A stretch of 64,000 bases of DNA from Amarobacter sp035326025. Its GTDB lineage: Bacteria; Chloroflexota; Dehalococcoidia; Tepidiformales; Tepidiformaceae. The notes below the pieces were generated by a model. That model did not search any database. It was not told where the DNA came from and worked only from the letters and a program-made list of their open reading frames with translations. The stretch is taken from positions 53,953-117,952 of the forward strand of contig DAOKYT010000001.1 in the NCBI GenBank assembly GCA_035326025.1, in the 5' to 3' direction. Below are positions 26,019 to 34,283 of this stretch, piece after piece; the first letter of the stretch is position 1; each line of letters begins with the position of its first letter. The position numbers and the translations under genes were made by a program.

Positions 26019-27106
26019 GGCTCGCACTCACTGGCGGCGGCACAGGGGGCCATATCTTCCCGGCACTGGCCGTGCTCGAGGCCGTACGGGCCGCCTCGCC
26101 GTCACCTGTCGAAGTGTGCTTCTTCGGGCCGGAAAACCGCGGCGAACGGCCGCTGGTCGAGTCAGCCGCCGTGCCGTTCGAGGCGGTGCCATCAGCCGGG
26201 CTTCGCGGCCGTGGCCCGGTTGGCCTCGCCAGGAGCGCATGGAGCCTGCTCGCTGGAGTCGTTGCCGCGATTCGAAAGCTCCGCCGCTTCAGCCCTGATG
26301 TTGTGTTCAGCACTGGTGGCTATGGCAGCTTCCCCGCCAGCGTCGCGGCCAGGCTCCTGCGGCGCCCGCTCGTCGTCTACCTGCCCGATGTCCAGCCGGG
26401 CTGGGCCGTGAAAGCCGAGCGCCTGCTCGCCACTCGCATGACCACCACGACGGAGGCTGCCCTGCGGTTCCTCCCGGCGAAGAAGACGGTGGTGACCGGC
26501 TATCCCGTGCGTGAGACGTTCTTCACCGTCTCGCGCGAAGAGGCCCGCGACCAGTTTGGTTTCGGTCCCGAGGAGCGCGTCGTCGTCATCGCCGGGGCGT
26601 CGCAGGGCGCCCGCGTGATCAACGGCGCGGTCTTCGATGCACTGCCCGGCCTGTGCCGCAAGGCCACGGTCGTCCACGTCGCCGGGGAGGCGGGCATCGA
26701 GGCCGCGCGGAGGGTTCGCGATGCGCTCCCGGCGGATGTCCAGGCGCGTTACCAGCCCTCGCCGTTCCGGGCCGACCTCCCCCTGCTCATGCTCGCGGCC
26801 GATGCGGGGGTCTTTCGCGCGGGGGCATCGGTACTCGGCGAACTGCCCGCGGCGGCGCTGCCATCCGTGCTCATCCCCGGCACGTTCGCCGGCGGCCACC
26901 AGCGCAACAACGCCCGCTGGCTGGCCGATAACGGTGCCGCTGTCGTCCTCGAAGAGCAGGAGATCGGCACCCTCGGCGAGCGCCTGGGCGAACTGCTGGC
27001 CGACAACGCCCGCCGCGAGGCGATGCGCGCCGCGGCGCGAGCCCTCGCCCGCCCCGGCGCCGCCTCAGCCATCGCAAAGGTCGTGATGGAGGTCGCCCGA
27101 ACATGA
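26015..27106 (+). CDS. murG: UDP-GlcNAc:lipid I N-acetylglucosaminyltransferase
   Basis: GT-B fold enzyme (363 residues) making lipid II on the inner membrane face. N-terminal GGGTGGHIFPALAVLEA, DVVFSTGGYGSFP, and the C-terminal donor-binding region with GASQGARVING and the FAGGHQRNNARWLADNGAA segment. It replaces the usual TDQ...NA stretch with a close variant. Start overlaps ftsW (ATGA); end overlaps murC (ATGA). Confidence 0.93.
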   Translation: MRLALTGGGTGGHIFPALAVLEAVRAASPSPVEVCFFGPENRGERPLVESAAVPFEAVPSAGLRGRGPVGLARSAWSLLAGVVAAIRKLRRFSPDVVFSTGGYGSFPASVAARLLRRPLVVYLPDVQPGWAVKAERLLATRMTTTTEAALRFLPAKKTVVTGYPVRETFFTVSREEARDQFGFGPEERVVVIAGASQGARVINGAVFDALPGLCRKATVVHVAGEAGIEAARRVRDALPADVQARYQPSPFRADLPLLMLAADAGVFRAGASVLGELPAAALPSVLIPGTFAGGHQRNNARWLADNGAAVVLEEQEIGTLGERLGELLADNARREAMRAAARALARPGAASAIAKVVMEVART

Positions 27107-28476
27107 CCGGCATCCGTGGGCCGGTACACCTCGTGGGGATTGGTGGCATGCACATGTCCGCCATCGCCCTGTTGCTGCGCGCCCGCGGCGTCGCGGTCAG
27201 CGGTAGCGACCTGCGCCCATCGGACCTCACCCGGAAGGCCGAGGCGGCCGGCGCGCGTGTCTTCACCGGGCATGCGGCGGAGAACGTGCCTGTTGATACC
27301 GCTCTGGTGGTCACTACCGCCGCCGCACAGGACGACAACCCCGAACTCGTCGAGGCGCGCCGCCGGGGCATCCCCATCCTGCTCCGTGCCGGGATGGTGG
27401 CGCGCTTGATGGAGGGCAAGCGGGTGGTCGCCGTCGCCGGGGCACACGGCAAGACGACCACGTCCAGCCTGATCGCGCACATTCTCGTCCGCGCGGGCAG
27501 GAAGCCCATGTACATCCTTGGCGGTGAAAGTCCGGACCTCGGCGGGCACGCCGCCTGGGGCGATGGTGATGTCTGCGTCGTCGAAGCCGACGAATACAAG
27601 CGCGCCTTCCACGAATACACACCGGCGATTGCCGTCATCACCAATGTCGAGCCCGACCACCTCGACTACTACGGCACCCCGGAGGCCTATCGCGAGGCCT
27701 TCATCGAGTTCGGAAGGAGAGTCGTCCCGGGGGGCATCCTCCTGGCCTGCGCCGACGATCCTGGAGCCCGCTATGTCAGCGATGTCCTCGGCGATGACCC
27801 GCTGCGCCACGAAACGTACGGCACGGAGGGCGTGCGCTTCTGGATGGCCCGCGACATTTCGATGACCGAGCGAGGCGCCGCGTTCGTGGTCGCCCGTGGT
27901 GGCGTGGCCCTCGGTTCGGTCCATGCTTCGGTCCCGGGCATCCACTTCGTCCGGAACGTCCTTGCGGCGGTCGCTGTCGCCCTGCACCTCGATGTCCCAT
28001 TCGTCCAGGTTGCCGAGGCCATCGAGGCCTTCCATGGCGCCCGGCGCCGCTTCGAGACGGTCGGCGAGGCGGGGGGCGTGCTGGTCATGGATGACTATGC
28101 CCACCATCCGACCGAGGTCCGCGCCACCATCGCCGCCGCCCGGAAAGCGTTCCCGGGGCGCCGCCTGATCGGCATCTACCAGCCGCACACCTACTCGCGG
28201 ATCGCCTATCTCTGGGACGAGTGGCTGCGGTGCTGGGACGGGCTCGACGAGCTCATCGTCCTCGAAACCTACGCGGCGCGCGAAGCGCCGCTCCCCGGCC
28301 GCTCCGCCGCGGACCTTGCCGCGGCCATCACCACGCCCCGTGCCAGCTATGCGCGCGACTTCGACGACGCGGCCCGCCAGGCCGCCGCGCGCGCGCGGGC
28401 CGGCGATGTGGTGTTCACCATCGGCGCCGGCGACGTTGCCGAGGTTGGCCCCCGTCTGCTGGAGGCGCTGCGATGA
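27103..28476 (+). CDS. murC: UDP-N-acetylmuramate--L-alanine ligase
   Basis: A 457-residue Mur ligase catalysing the first amino-acid addition to UDP-MurNAc. HLVGIGGMHMSAIALLLRARG at the N terminus, ATP loop AGAHGKTTTSSLIAH, VEADEYKRAFHEYTP, NVEPDHLDYYGT, DDYAHHPTEVRATI and YQPHTYSRI are all characteristic. ATGA overlaps at both ends. Confidence 0.95.
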   Translation: MTGIRGPVHLVGIGGMHMSAIALLLRARGVAVSGSDLRPSDLTRKAEAAGARVFTGHAAENVPVDTALVVTTAAAQDDNPELVEARRRGIPILLRAGMVARLMEGKRVVAVAGAHGKTTTSSLIAHILVRAGRKPMYILGGESPDLGGHAAWGDGDVCVVEADEYKRAFHEYTPAIAVITNVEPDHLDYYGTPEAYREAFIEFGRRVVPGGILLACADDPGARYVSDVLGDDPLRHETYGTEGVRFWMARDISMTERGAAFVVARGGVALGSVHASVPGIHFVRNVLAAVAVALHLDVPFVQVAEAIEAFHGARRRFETVGEAGGVLVMDDYAHHPTEVRATIAAARKAFPGRRLIGIYQPHTYSRIAYLWDEWLRCWDGLDELIVLETYAAREAPLPGRSAADLAAAITTPRASYARDFDDAARQAAARARAGDVVFTIGAGDVAEVGPRLLEALR

Positions 28477-29387
28477 CGGCCCTCGATCGCCTCGCGACAA
28501 CCCTGGCTCCACACGGCGAGCTCCGGCGTAGCGAGACGCTCGCCCGCCACACGACGTTCGGCATCGGCGGTCCGGCGGATCTCTTCCTCACGGTCCGTTC
28601 CGCCACCGCGCTCGCCACCGCGATGAACGCCGCCTACGAGGCTGGCGTCGGCGTCTTCGTGCTTGGCAGCGGGAGCAACATCCTGGTGGCCGATGCCGGA
28701 ATCCGCGGGCTGGTGATCGATAACCGCTCGCGCGCCGAAGAAGCAGACTCAACGGGGCTCAGGGTCAGGATAGAGAGTGGCGCCAGCTTCGCTGCCTTCG
28801 CCCGGAAGATGTGCCGCCTGGGGCTGGATGGACTGGCCTGGGCCGTTGGCATCCCGGGCACCCTCGGCGGCGCGGTCGTCTACAACGCCGGCGCCTACGG
28901 TGGTTGCCTCGCCGACGTACTCCGCCGCGTGCGGCTGCACCTCCCCGGCGATGGCGACCAGTGGGTCGACGCCTCGGACCTCGGTCTGGTGTATCGCGGC
29001 AGCGTGTTCACCCGCGGCCAGTTCTCGGGCAAGGCCGTCCTCGAGGCCGAAGTCGAGCTCGTGCCCGGCGATGCGAAGGCGCTCCTCGCCCGTGCCGCCT
29101 CGTACGACGAGAAACGCCTGGCTGCCCAGCCGCGTGGCCGGAACGCGGGCTCCACGTTCAAGAACCCGCCCGAGTCGCCCGCCTGGAAACTCATCGATGC
29201 CGTGGGGATGCGTGGCATGCGGCGTGGTGACGCCGCCATTTCCGAAAAGCACTGCAACTTCTTCGTGAACGAGGGCAACGCCACCGCATCCGATGTCGCC
29301 TGGCTCATCGCCGAGGCGCAGCGGCGCGTGAAGGAGCAGTTCGGCGTCACGCTCGAACGCGAAGTCCAGTTCGTGGGGGCCTGGTGA
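28473..29387 (+). CDS. murB: UDP-N-acetylenolpyruvoylglucosamine reductase
   Basis: FAD enzyme (304 residues) reducing UDP-GlcNAc-enolpyruvate to UDP-MurNAc. Motifs: RHTTFGIGGPADLF, VFVLGSGSNILVAD (FAD pyrophosphate loop), GIPGTLGGAVVYNAGAYG, GSTFKNP and ISEKHCNFFVNEGNATASDV. Normal length, complete. ATG overlaps the murC stop. Confidence 0.95.
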   Translation: MTALDRLATTLAPHGELRRSETLARHTTFGIGGPADLFLTVRSATALATAMNAAYEAGVGVFVLGSGSNILVADAGIRGLVIDNRSRAEEADSTGLRVRIESGASFAAFARKMCRLGLDGLAWAVGIPGTLGGAVVYNAGAYGGCLADVLRRVRLHLPGDGDQWVDASDLGLVYRGSVFTRGQFSGKAVLEAEVELVPGDAKALLARAASYDEKRLAAQPRGRNAGSTFKNPPESPAWKLIDAVGMRGMRRGDAAISEKHCNFFVNEGNATASDVAWLIAEAQRRVKEQFGVTLEREVQFVGAW

Positions 29388-30439
29388 TGGGACGGCAGCG
29401 CGTCGCAGTCATCCTCGGTGGACGCTCGGGCGAACACGAAGTCAGCATCGTGAGCGCCCGCGGCGTCATGGCCGCGCTCGATCCCGGCCGCTGGGAGGTC
29501 GTGCCCATCGGCATCTCCCGCGCCGGAACCTGGCTCTCCCCGGGCGAGACGCGCGCGTTGCTCGATGCGGGCGCCCGTGCGTTCCAGGATGCCGGGACAC
29601 CCGTGCTCCGTGCGGTCGAGGCACTCGCCGCGCTCGATTCGTGCGACGTTGCGTTCCCGCTGATCCACGGGACATTCGGCGAGGACGGCACGCTCCAGGG
29701 CTTCCTGGAGATGGCCGGCAAGCCCTACGCCGGCGCCGGGGTGGCCGCCAGCGCCATCGGAATGGACAAGGCGCTCATGAAGGCGCTGTTTCGCGAAGCA
29801 GGAATCCCCGTTGCACGCTATTCCGTAATCCGATCATGGGAGTATACACTTGCCCAGAATGATTCGATGAGCCTCATAGAGCACGCGATCGGATACCCGT
29901 GTTTCGTCAAGCCGGCCAACGGAGGCTCTTCCGTCGGCATCACGCGCGCCCGCTCGCGTGAAGATCTGCCAGCAGCCCTGGCCGCGGCCTTCGCCTACGA
30001 CGACAAGGCGGTGGTGGAGCAGGCCGTCACCGGGCGCGAGGTCGAATGCTCCGTCCTGGGCAACGAGGACCCCCAGGTCAGCATCGTTGGCGAAATCGTG
30101 CCCGACCGCGAGTTCTACGACTACGAATCGAAGTACTCCAGCACGTCCACCACCGAGCTCCGCATTCCTGCCCCGATTACCGAATCGGCTGCCCGCGATG
30201 TCCGGGAGCTCGCCATCCGCATGTATCGCGTCATGGGCTGCGAAGGCTACGCCCGCGTCGACTTCTTCCTGACGAGTGGCGACCGGGTCGTCGCGAACGA
30301 GGTGAACACCATCCCCGGGTTCACCAGCATCAGCATGTATCCAAAGCTCTGGGAAGCTTCCGGACTCGGGTACTCCGACCTGCTCACGCGGATTCTCGAG
30401 CTCGCATTCGAGCGCCACGAGCGGAGGTCGCGCCGATGA
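29387..30439 (+). CDS. ddl: D-alanine--D-alanine ligase
   Basis: ATP-grasp ligase of 350 residues. VAVILGGRSGEHEVSIVSA at the N terminus, PLIHGTFGEDGTLQGFLEM, FVKPANGGSSVGI (ATP loop), YDYESKYSS with the Tyr expected for D-Ala rather than D-Lac specificity, and VNEVNTIPGFT-type metal motif near the end (ANEVNTIPGFTSISMYP). GTG 29384 and ATG 29387 are adjacent possible starts at the murB stop. A patch around 29800-29900 is noticeably richer in A+T than the rest of the gene. Confidence 0.95.
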   Translation: MGRQRVAVILGGRSGEHEVSIVSARGVMAALDPGRWEVVPIGISRAGTWLSPGETRALLDAGARAFQDAGTPVLRAVEALAALDSCDVAFPLIHGTFGEDGTLQGFLEMAGKPYAGAGVAASAIGMDKALMKALFREAGIPVARYSVIRSWEYTLAQNDSMSLIEHAIGYPCFVKPANGGSSVGITRARSREDLPAALAAAFAYDDKAVVEQAVTGREVECSVLGNEDPQVSIVGEIVPDREFYDYESKYSSTSTTELRIPAPITESAARDVRELAIRMYRVMGCEGYARVDFFLTSGDRVVANEVNTIPGFTSISMYPKLWEASGLGYSDLLTRILELAFERHERRSRR

Positions 30440-31323
30440 TCGTCAAGCGCAATCGCCCGCCGAAGGATTCCCGCGTCCGCATGATCGTGAAGCGTGCTCG
30501 TCCAGCGGTTGGAGCTTCCCGCCCGCGCATGATCGTCCGCCGCACCGGTGGCGTTGTGGGTGGCGGCGGCCCCGGCGGGCCTCGTGGGCCGCGCTTCTCG
30601 TGGCCGTCGCTCTCCTGGCGCCCTTCGAAGGGATTGGTGGTCGGAGCCACACTCCTCGGCAGCCTGGCGATCCTCGGCTACGGCGCCTTCTGGGTTTGGC
30701 ACTCACCCTTCTTCAAGATTACCGAGGTCGAAGTCGTCGGCACCAACCGCATCGCCGCAAGCACCGTGATCGAGGCGACAGGGATCCTCGGCGAGAGCAT
30801 GTTCAACGCCGACCTGGCCGCCGCCCAGCGGGAGCTCTACAAGGAACCACTCGTCTACGGCGTCCGGATGGAGCGCGACTGGCCTCACACCATTCGCATC
30901 ACCATCGAGGAACGCCGCCCCTGGGGAACGTGGGAACAATCCGGCGTGGAATACACCATCGACCGCGATGGCGTCGTGCTCGGCGTTGGCCCCGCGCCCG
31001 CCGGGGCTCCCGTCATCCGCAGCTCCGAGCCCGGCAACCGCGTCCAGGGCGATCGGGTCGACTACCAGGCAGTCGATGCCGCCGCGGAGATTTACGAGAA
31101 GCTGCCCCGGCAGCTCGGCACCACCGTCGCCGAGGTCGCGTTCATCCAGGGCAAGGGTGTCCAGGTGACCACCACGAGCGGATTGACCGCCCTCCTCGGC
31201 GACTCGAGCTCCATTTCGTACAAGCTCTCGGTCTGGGCGGCGCTCGCCGCCGAGGCCCAGGCCCGGCGCATCAACTACACCACCATCGACCTGCGCTACG
31301 GCAACCGGCCGGTGCTGCAGTAG
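30436..31323 (+). CDS. ftsQ: FtsQ/DivIB cell division protein
   Basis: A 295-residue bitopic protein: a long basic cytoplasmic tail (1-63), a membrane helix (about 66-88), a POTRA domain (about 92-165, FKITEVEVVGTNRIAASTVIEATG) and a beta domain to the C terminus. It recruits late divisome proteins through the periplasm/exoplasm. The tail contains three near-repeats beginning MIVKR, MIVKR and MIVRR at residues 1, 16 and 32, followed by a Gly/Pro-rich linker. Each repeat begins with ATG, so alternative starts are possible. ATG overlaps the ddl stop. Confidence 0.9.
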   Translation: MIVKRNRPPKDSRVRMIVKRARPAVGASRPRMIVRRTGGVVGGGGPGGPRGPRFSWPSLSWRPSKGLVVGATLLGSLAILGYGAFWVWHSPFFKITEVEVVGTNRIAASTVIEATGILGESMFNADLAAAQRELYKEPLVYGVRMERDWPHTIRITIEERRPWGTWEQSGVEYTIDRDGVVLGVGPAPAGAPVIRSSEPGNRVQGDRVDYQAVDAAAEIYEKLPRQLGTTVAEVAFIQGKGVQVTTTSGLTALLGDSSSISYKLSVWAALAAEAQARRINYTTIDLRYGNRPVLQ

Positions 31324-31342
31324 GAATCAAAGGAGAACCACC

Positions 31343-32587
31343 ATGCGACGACGCAGTACCGTAGCAGCCATCGATGTCGGTTCCACCAAGGTCGCCGTCA
31401 TCGTTGGCGATGTCAGCGAGCATGGCGATCCGCGCATCCTCGGGGTGGGCGTCGCACCGGCCGCCGGTCTCTCCCGCGGCGTCATCGACAATATCCAGAG
31501 CGCTCGCGATGCGATCAGTATCGCGGTGGAGAAGGCGGAACAGGCCTGCGGCATGCGCATCCTCAGCGCGGTCGTCGGAATCTCCGGAGGCCACATCTCC
31601 TCCCAGAACAACCGCGGCATCATCGCCATCCCCGACCGCGCCCGCCCTATTTCCGCCGATGACCGCTCGCGGGTGCTCGAGAGCGCCGGACAGGTCGCCA
31701 TCCCCACAAACCGCCAGGTCATCCACGTGGTGCCGCGGGGTTACTGGGTCGAAGGCACCGACCAGGTGAGCGACCCGGTTGGCATGTTCGGTGGCCGCCT
31801 CGATGCCGAGGTCCACATCGTCTCGGGCGCGGTCTCCGCCATCCAGAACCTCACCAAATGCGTCGAGGGCGCTGGCGTCCAGGTCGATGACATCGTCCTC
31901 GAGTGCATCGCCTCAGCCACGAGCGTCCTGGGGGAGCAGGAAAAGCAGCAGGGCGTGGCGCTGGTCGATATCGGCGGCAGCACCACCTCCATCGCCGTCT
32001 ACGACGAAGGCACCGTCGCGCACACCGCCTGCCTTCCGATCGCGGGCTCGCACCTTACACACGATCTCGCGCGTGTCCTCCGCTGTCCCTGGGAGAGCGC
32101 CGAGCATGTGAAATGCACCGTCGGCGCCGCCTACGCCGACCCGGCGATGGCCTCGGAGACGGTGGAGATCCAGGCCTTCGGCACGCAGTCCACCAAGCAT
32201 GTCCCCCTTGGGCATATCTGCGAGATCCTCCAGGCCCGCACCGAGGAGATCCTCGAAATGGTGGCCCTGGAGCTCAAGCGCGTGGGCTACCTCGACCGCC
32301 TCGCCGCCGGGCTCGTCCTCACCGGCGGGACCGCCCAGCTGCGGGGCCTGCCCGAAATCGCCGAGACGCGCCTGGGCATCCCGGCCCGCCTCGGTCGCCC
32401 CCACGGGTATTCCGGGCTCTCCGACCTCATCGGGACGCCCGCGTTTGCCACATCCATAGGCCTTGTGGAGTACGCGCTCGGCGGTCGCGAACGGGTGGTC
32501 GAGTCCACCGGCGCCGCCTTCGAGGTGCCCGTCGGCGGATTCTTCCGCCGGCTCGCCTCGCTCGGGAGGGCGCTGATGCCCCAGTAG
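31343..32587 (+). CDS. ftsA: cell division protein FtsA
   Basis: Actin-like ATPase (414 residues) that tethers FtsZ to the membrane. AAIDVGSTKVAVIVGDV (phosphate 1), the 1C domain (about 85-165), VALVDIGGSTTSIAVYDEG (phosphate 2), LVLTGGTAQLRGLPEIAE and a C-terminal amphipathic segment FFRRLASLGRALMPQ that fits membrane targeting. AAAGGAG lies 8 nt before the ATG. Confidence 0.95.
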   Translation: MRRRSTVAAIDVGSTKVAVIVGDVSEHGDPRILGVGVAPAAGLSRGVIDNIQSARDAISIAVEKAEQACGMRILSAVVGISGGHISSQNNRGIIAIPDRARPISADDRSRVLESAGQVAIPTNRQVIHVVPRGYWVEGTDQVSDPVGMFGGRLDAEVHIVSGAVSAIQNLTKCVEGAGVQVDDIVLECIASATSVLGEQEKQQGVALVDIGGSTTSIAVYDEGTVAHTACLPIAGSHLTHDLARVLRCPWESAEHVKCTVGAAYADPAMASETVEIQAFGTQSTKHVPLGHICEILQARTEEILEMVALELKRVGYLDRLAAGLVLTGGTAQLRGLPEIAETRLGIPARLGRPHGYSGLSDLIGTPAFATSIGLVEYALGGRERVVESTGAAFEVPVGGFFRRLASLGRALMPQ

Positions 32588-32600
32588 CACGGAGGAGGGA

Positions 32601-33788
32601 ATGAGCCACATCGACGAACCCCGCAGTCTCGTCTCATTCAGCAAAGGGAAGGAATCCGCAATGAGCATCCGTTACGACACCGAGCTTCTCCCCGATATCA
32701 AGGTTGTGGGCGTGGGAGGGGGCGGCTGCAATGCCGTCAACCGCATGGTCCGCGCCAAGATCCCCGGCGTCACCTTCGTGGCCTGCAACACTGATGCCCA
32801 GGCGCTCATGTCCTCCGAAGCCGCCACCAGGCTGCGCATCGGCGAAAAGTTGACCAAGGGCCTCGGCGTCGGCGGCGACCCGACCCGCGGCGAGCGCGCA
32901 GCCGATGAGAGCCGCGACGAGCTCTACGACATCCTCCGTGGGACCGAGATGGTCTTCGTCACCGCTGGCATGGGAGGCGGCACCGGCACCGGCGCCGCCC
33001 CGGTGGTTGCCGAAATTGCGAAGGACTGCGGCGCGCTCACCATCGGCGTGGTCACCAGGCCCTTCCAGTGGGAAGGCGCGCGCCGCATGAAGCAGGCCGA
33101 TGAAGGCCTCGCACGCCTGCGCGACAAGGTCGATACGCTCATCGCCATCCCCAACTCCCGGCTCATCGAAATCTGCCCGCCCGATACCACCATCGAGCAG
33201 GCCTTCGAGACCGCCGACGACGTGCTCCGCCAGGCCATCCAGTCCATCTCCAACATCATCAGCCAGAACGGCTCGATCAATCTCGATTTCAACGATGTCC
33301 GCACCACCATGAGCGAGGCCGGCCCGGCTCTTCTCGCGGTGGGCCGCGGCGTCGGCGAAAACCGCGCGGTCGAGGCCGCACGCGCCGCCACCAACAGCCC
33401 CATCCTCGATCAGTCGATCGATGGCGCGCACAACGTGCTCTTCAACGTCACCCACAGCGGCAACCTGCAGCTGCGTGAACTCGATATGGCCGCCCGCGTC
33501 ATCGCCGAGGTGGTCGACCCCAGCGCCAACATCATCTTTGGCACCGTCGTCGACCCGCGTGTCGGCGAAGAAGTACAGCTCACGGTTATCGCGACCGGCT
33601 TCGCCCCGAAGGCGGCAACGATTGGCGACCCGCTGGAAACCAGCCGGATCCGCGATTACAACCTGCCGGGCGTGAGCAACATGGAAGACGCTGAGCTTCC
33701 CGCATTCCTGCGCCGCAACATCCGTTCGCTCAACAGTGCGCGCGCCGTGGGAGAGGGGAGCCTCGCGAAGCTGGCTGAAAGGAGGTAG
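32601..33788 (+). CDS. ftsZ: cell division GTPase FtsZ
   Basis: Tubulin homologue of 395 residues. VVGVGGGGCNAVNRM, the GTP signature GGGTGTGAAPVVAEIAK, the T7 loop NLDFNDVRTTMSEAG, and a C-terminal ELPAFLRRN peptide for FtsA/other partners, followed by an extra basic tail of about 20 residues. Two starts are supported: ATG 32601 with GGAGGAGGGA, and ATG 32661 (MSIRYDTE) with its own AAGGGAAGGA. The first adds 20 residues. Last gene of the dcw operon. Confidence 0.95.
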   Translation: MSHIDEPRSLVSFSKGKESAMSIRYDTELLPDIKVVGVGGGGCNAVNRMVRAKIPGVTFVACNTDAQALMSSEAATRLRIGEKLTKGLGVGGDPTRGERAADESRDELYDILRGTEMVFVTAGMGGGTGTGAAPVVAEIAKDCGALTIGVVTRPFQWEGARRMKQADEGLARLRDKVDTLIAIPNSRLIEICPPDTTIEQAFETADDVLRQAIQSISNIISQNGSINLDFNDVRTTMSEAGPALLAVGRGVGENRAVEAARAATNSPILDQSIDGAHNVLFNVTHSGNLQLRELDMAARVIAEVVDPSANIIFGTVVDPRVGEEVQLTVIATGFAPKAATIGDPLETSRIRDYNLPGVSNMEDAELPAFLRRNIRSLNSARAVGEGSLAKLAERR

Positions 33789-33922
33789 CTACCTAACCGA
33801 GCGCGCTGAGTCCGGAAGGACACTCGCCCGAAGTACTCGGGCAAGCATGGGGCTTGATGCAATGGGAGATGGCATCAAGCCCCGTTCATGTGCGCCGGCT
33901 ACCCCGCCGGTAGCTACCCCGC
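33783..33922. other. structured untranslated region after ftsZ
   Basis: Contains the palindrome GGTAGCTACC twice (33783-33792 across the ftsZ stop, and 33909-33918). It also has a GCCCGA/TCGGGC hairpin (33826-33842), a 12-bp perfect hairpin GGGGCTTGATGC/GCATCAAGCCCC (33849-33883, 11-nt loop) and a direct repeat GCTACCCCGC (33898-33907, 33913-33922). No stem is followed by a U-tract, so it is not a canonical terminator. No known RNA family was recognised. Confidence 0.55.
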
Positions 33923-34022
33923 TTTCAGCCGGACGCGTACAATACCACACTTCTTTACGGAAACACCAGCATTCCCGCGAGATTCGAACAATCGTAGCTC
34001 GTCGTATGATGCCAGCAGCCGC

Positions 34023-34028
34023 TAGGCT
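34023..34028 (+). promoter_or_regulatory. -10 element of the small Cys4-protein gene (leaderless)
   Basis: TAGGCT followed by 6 nt and the ATG at 34035, with no Shine-Dalgarno. Confidence 0.5.
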
Positions 34029-34034
34029 GGCCGG

Positions 34035-34235
34035 ATGCCGTTCGATCCTCGGGCCGGCCTGTGTTCCGTTTGCAAACATGCCCGTGTGGTGATCTCCGGC
34101 AGGGGCTCCCGCTTCTACCTCTGCGGGCGTGCCGCCGAAGACCCCGGTTTTCGCAAGTATCCCCCTCTCCCCGTTCGGGAGTGCCGGGGGTTCGAGCGGG
34201 ACGGACCGGTGGAAAACAATCGCCCCTCGCCGTGA
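34035..34235 (+). CDS. small Cys4 (zinc-binding-like) protein
   Basis: A 66-residue protein with four cysteines (10, 13, 30, 50): C-x2-C, then the block GSRFYLCGRAAEDPGFRKYP and CRGFE. I recall close small proteins of this form in Chloroflexota and Actinobacteria, with this CxxC...FYLC...DPxFxKYPxLPV...C pattern, but no assigned function. Spacing suggests one zinc site. It sits between ftsZ and a CoA transferase gene, with its own likely leaderless promoter. Confidence 0.72.
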   Translation: MPFDPRAGLCSVCKHARVVISGRGSRFYLCGRAAEDPGFRKYPPLPVRECRGFERDGPVENNRPSP

Positions 34236-34283
34236 TCGGCGTATGATGCCGCGCTACAACTATCTCTCCCATGGAGCGTGTCT

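Noticed and set aside
33849..33883. 12-bp hairpin after ftsZ as rho-independent terminator
   Set aside because: The stem is followed by GTTCATG rather than a U-tract, so I list it only as structure.
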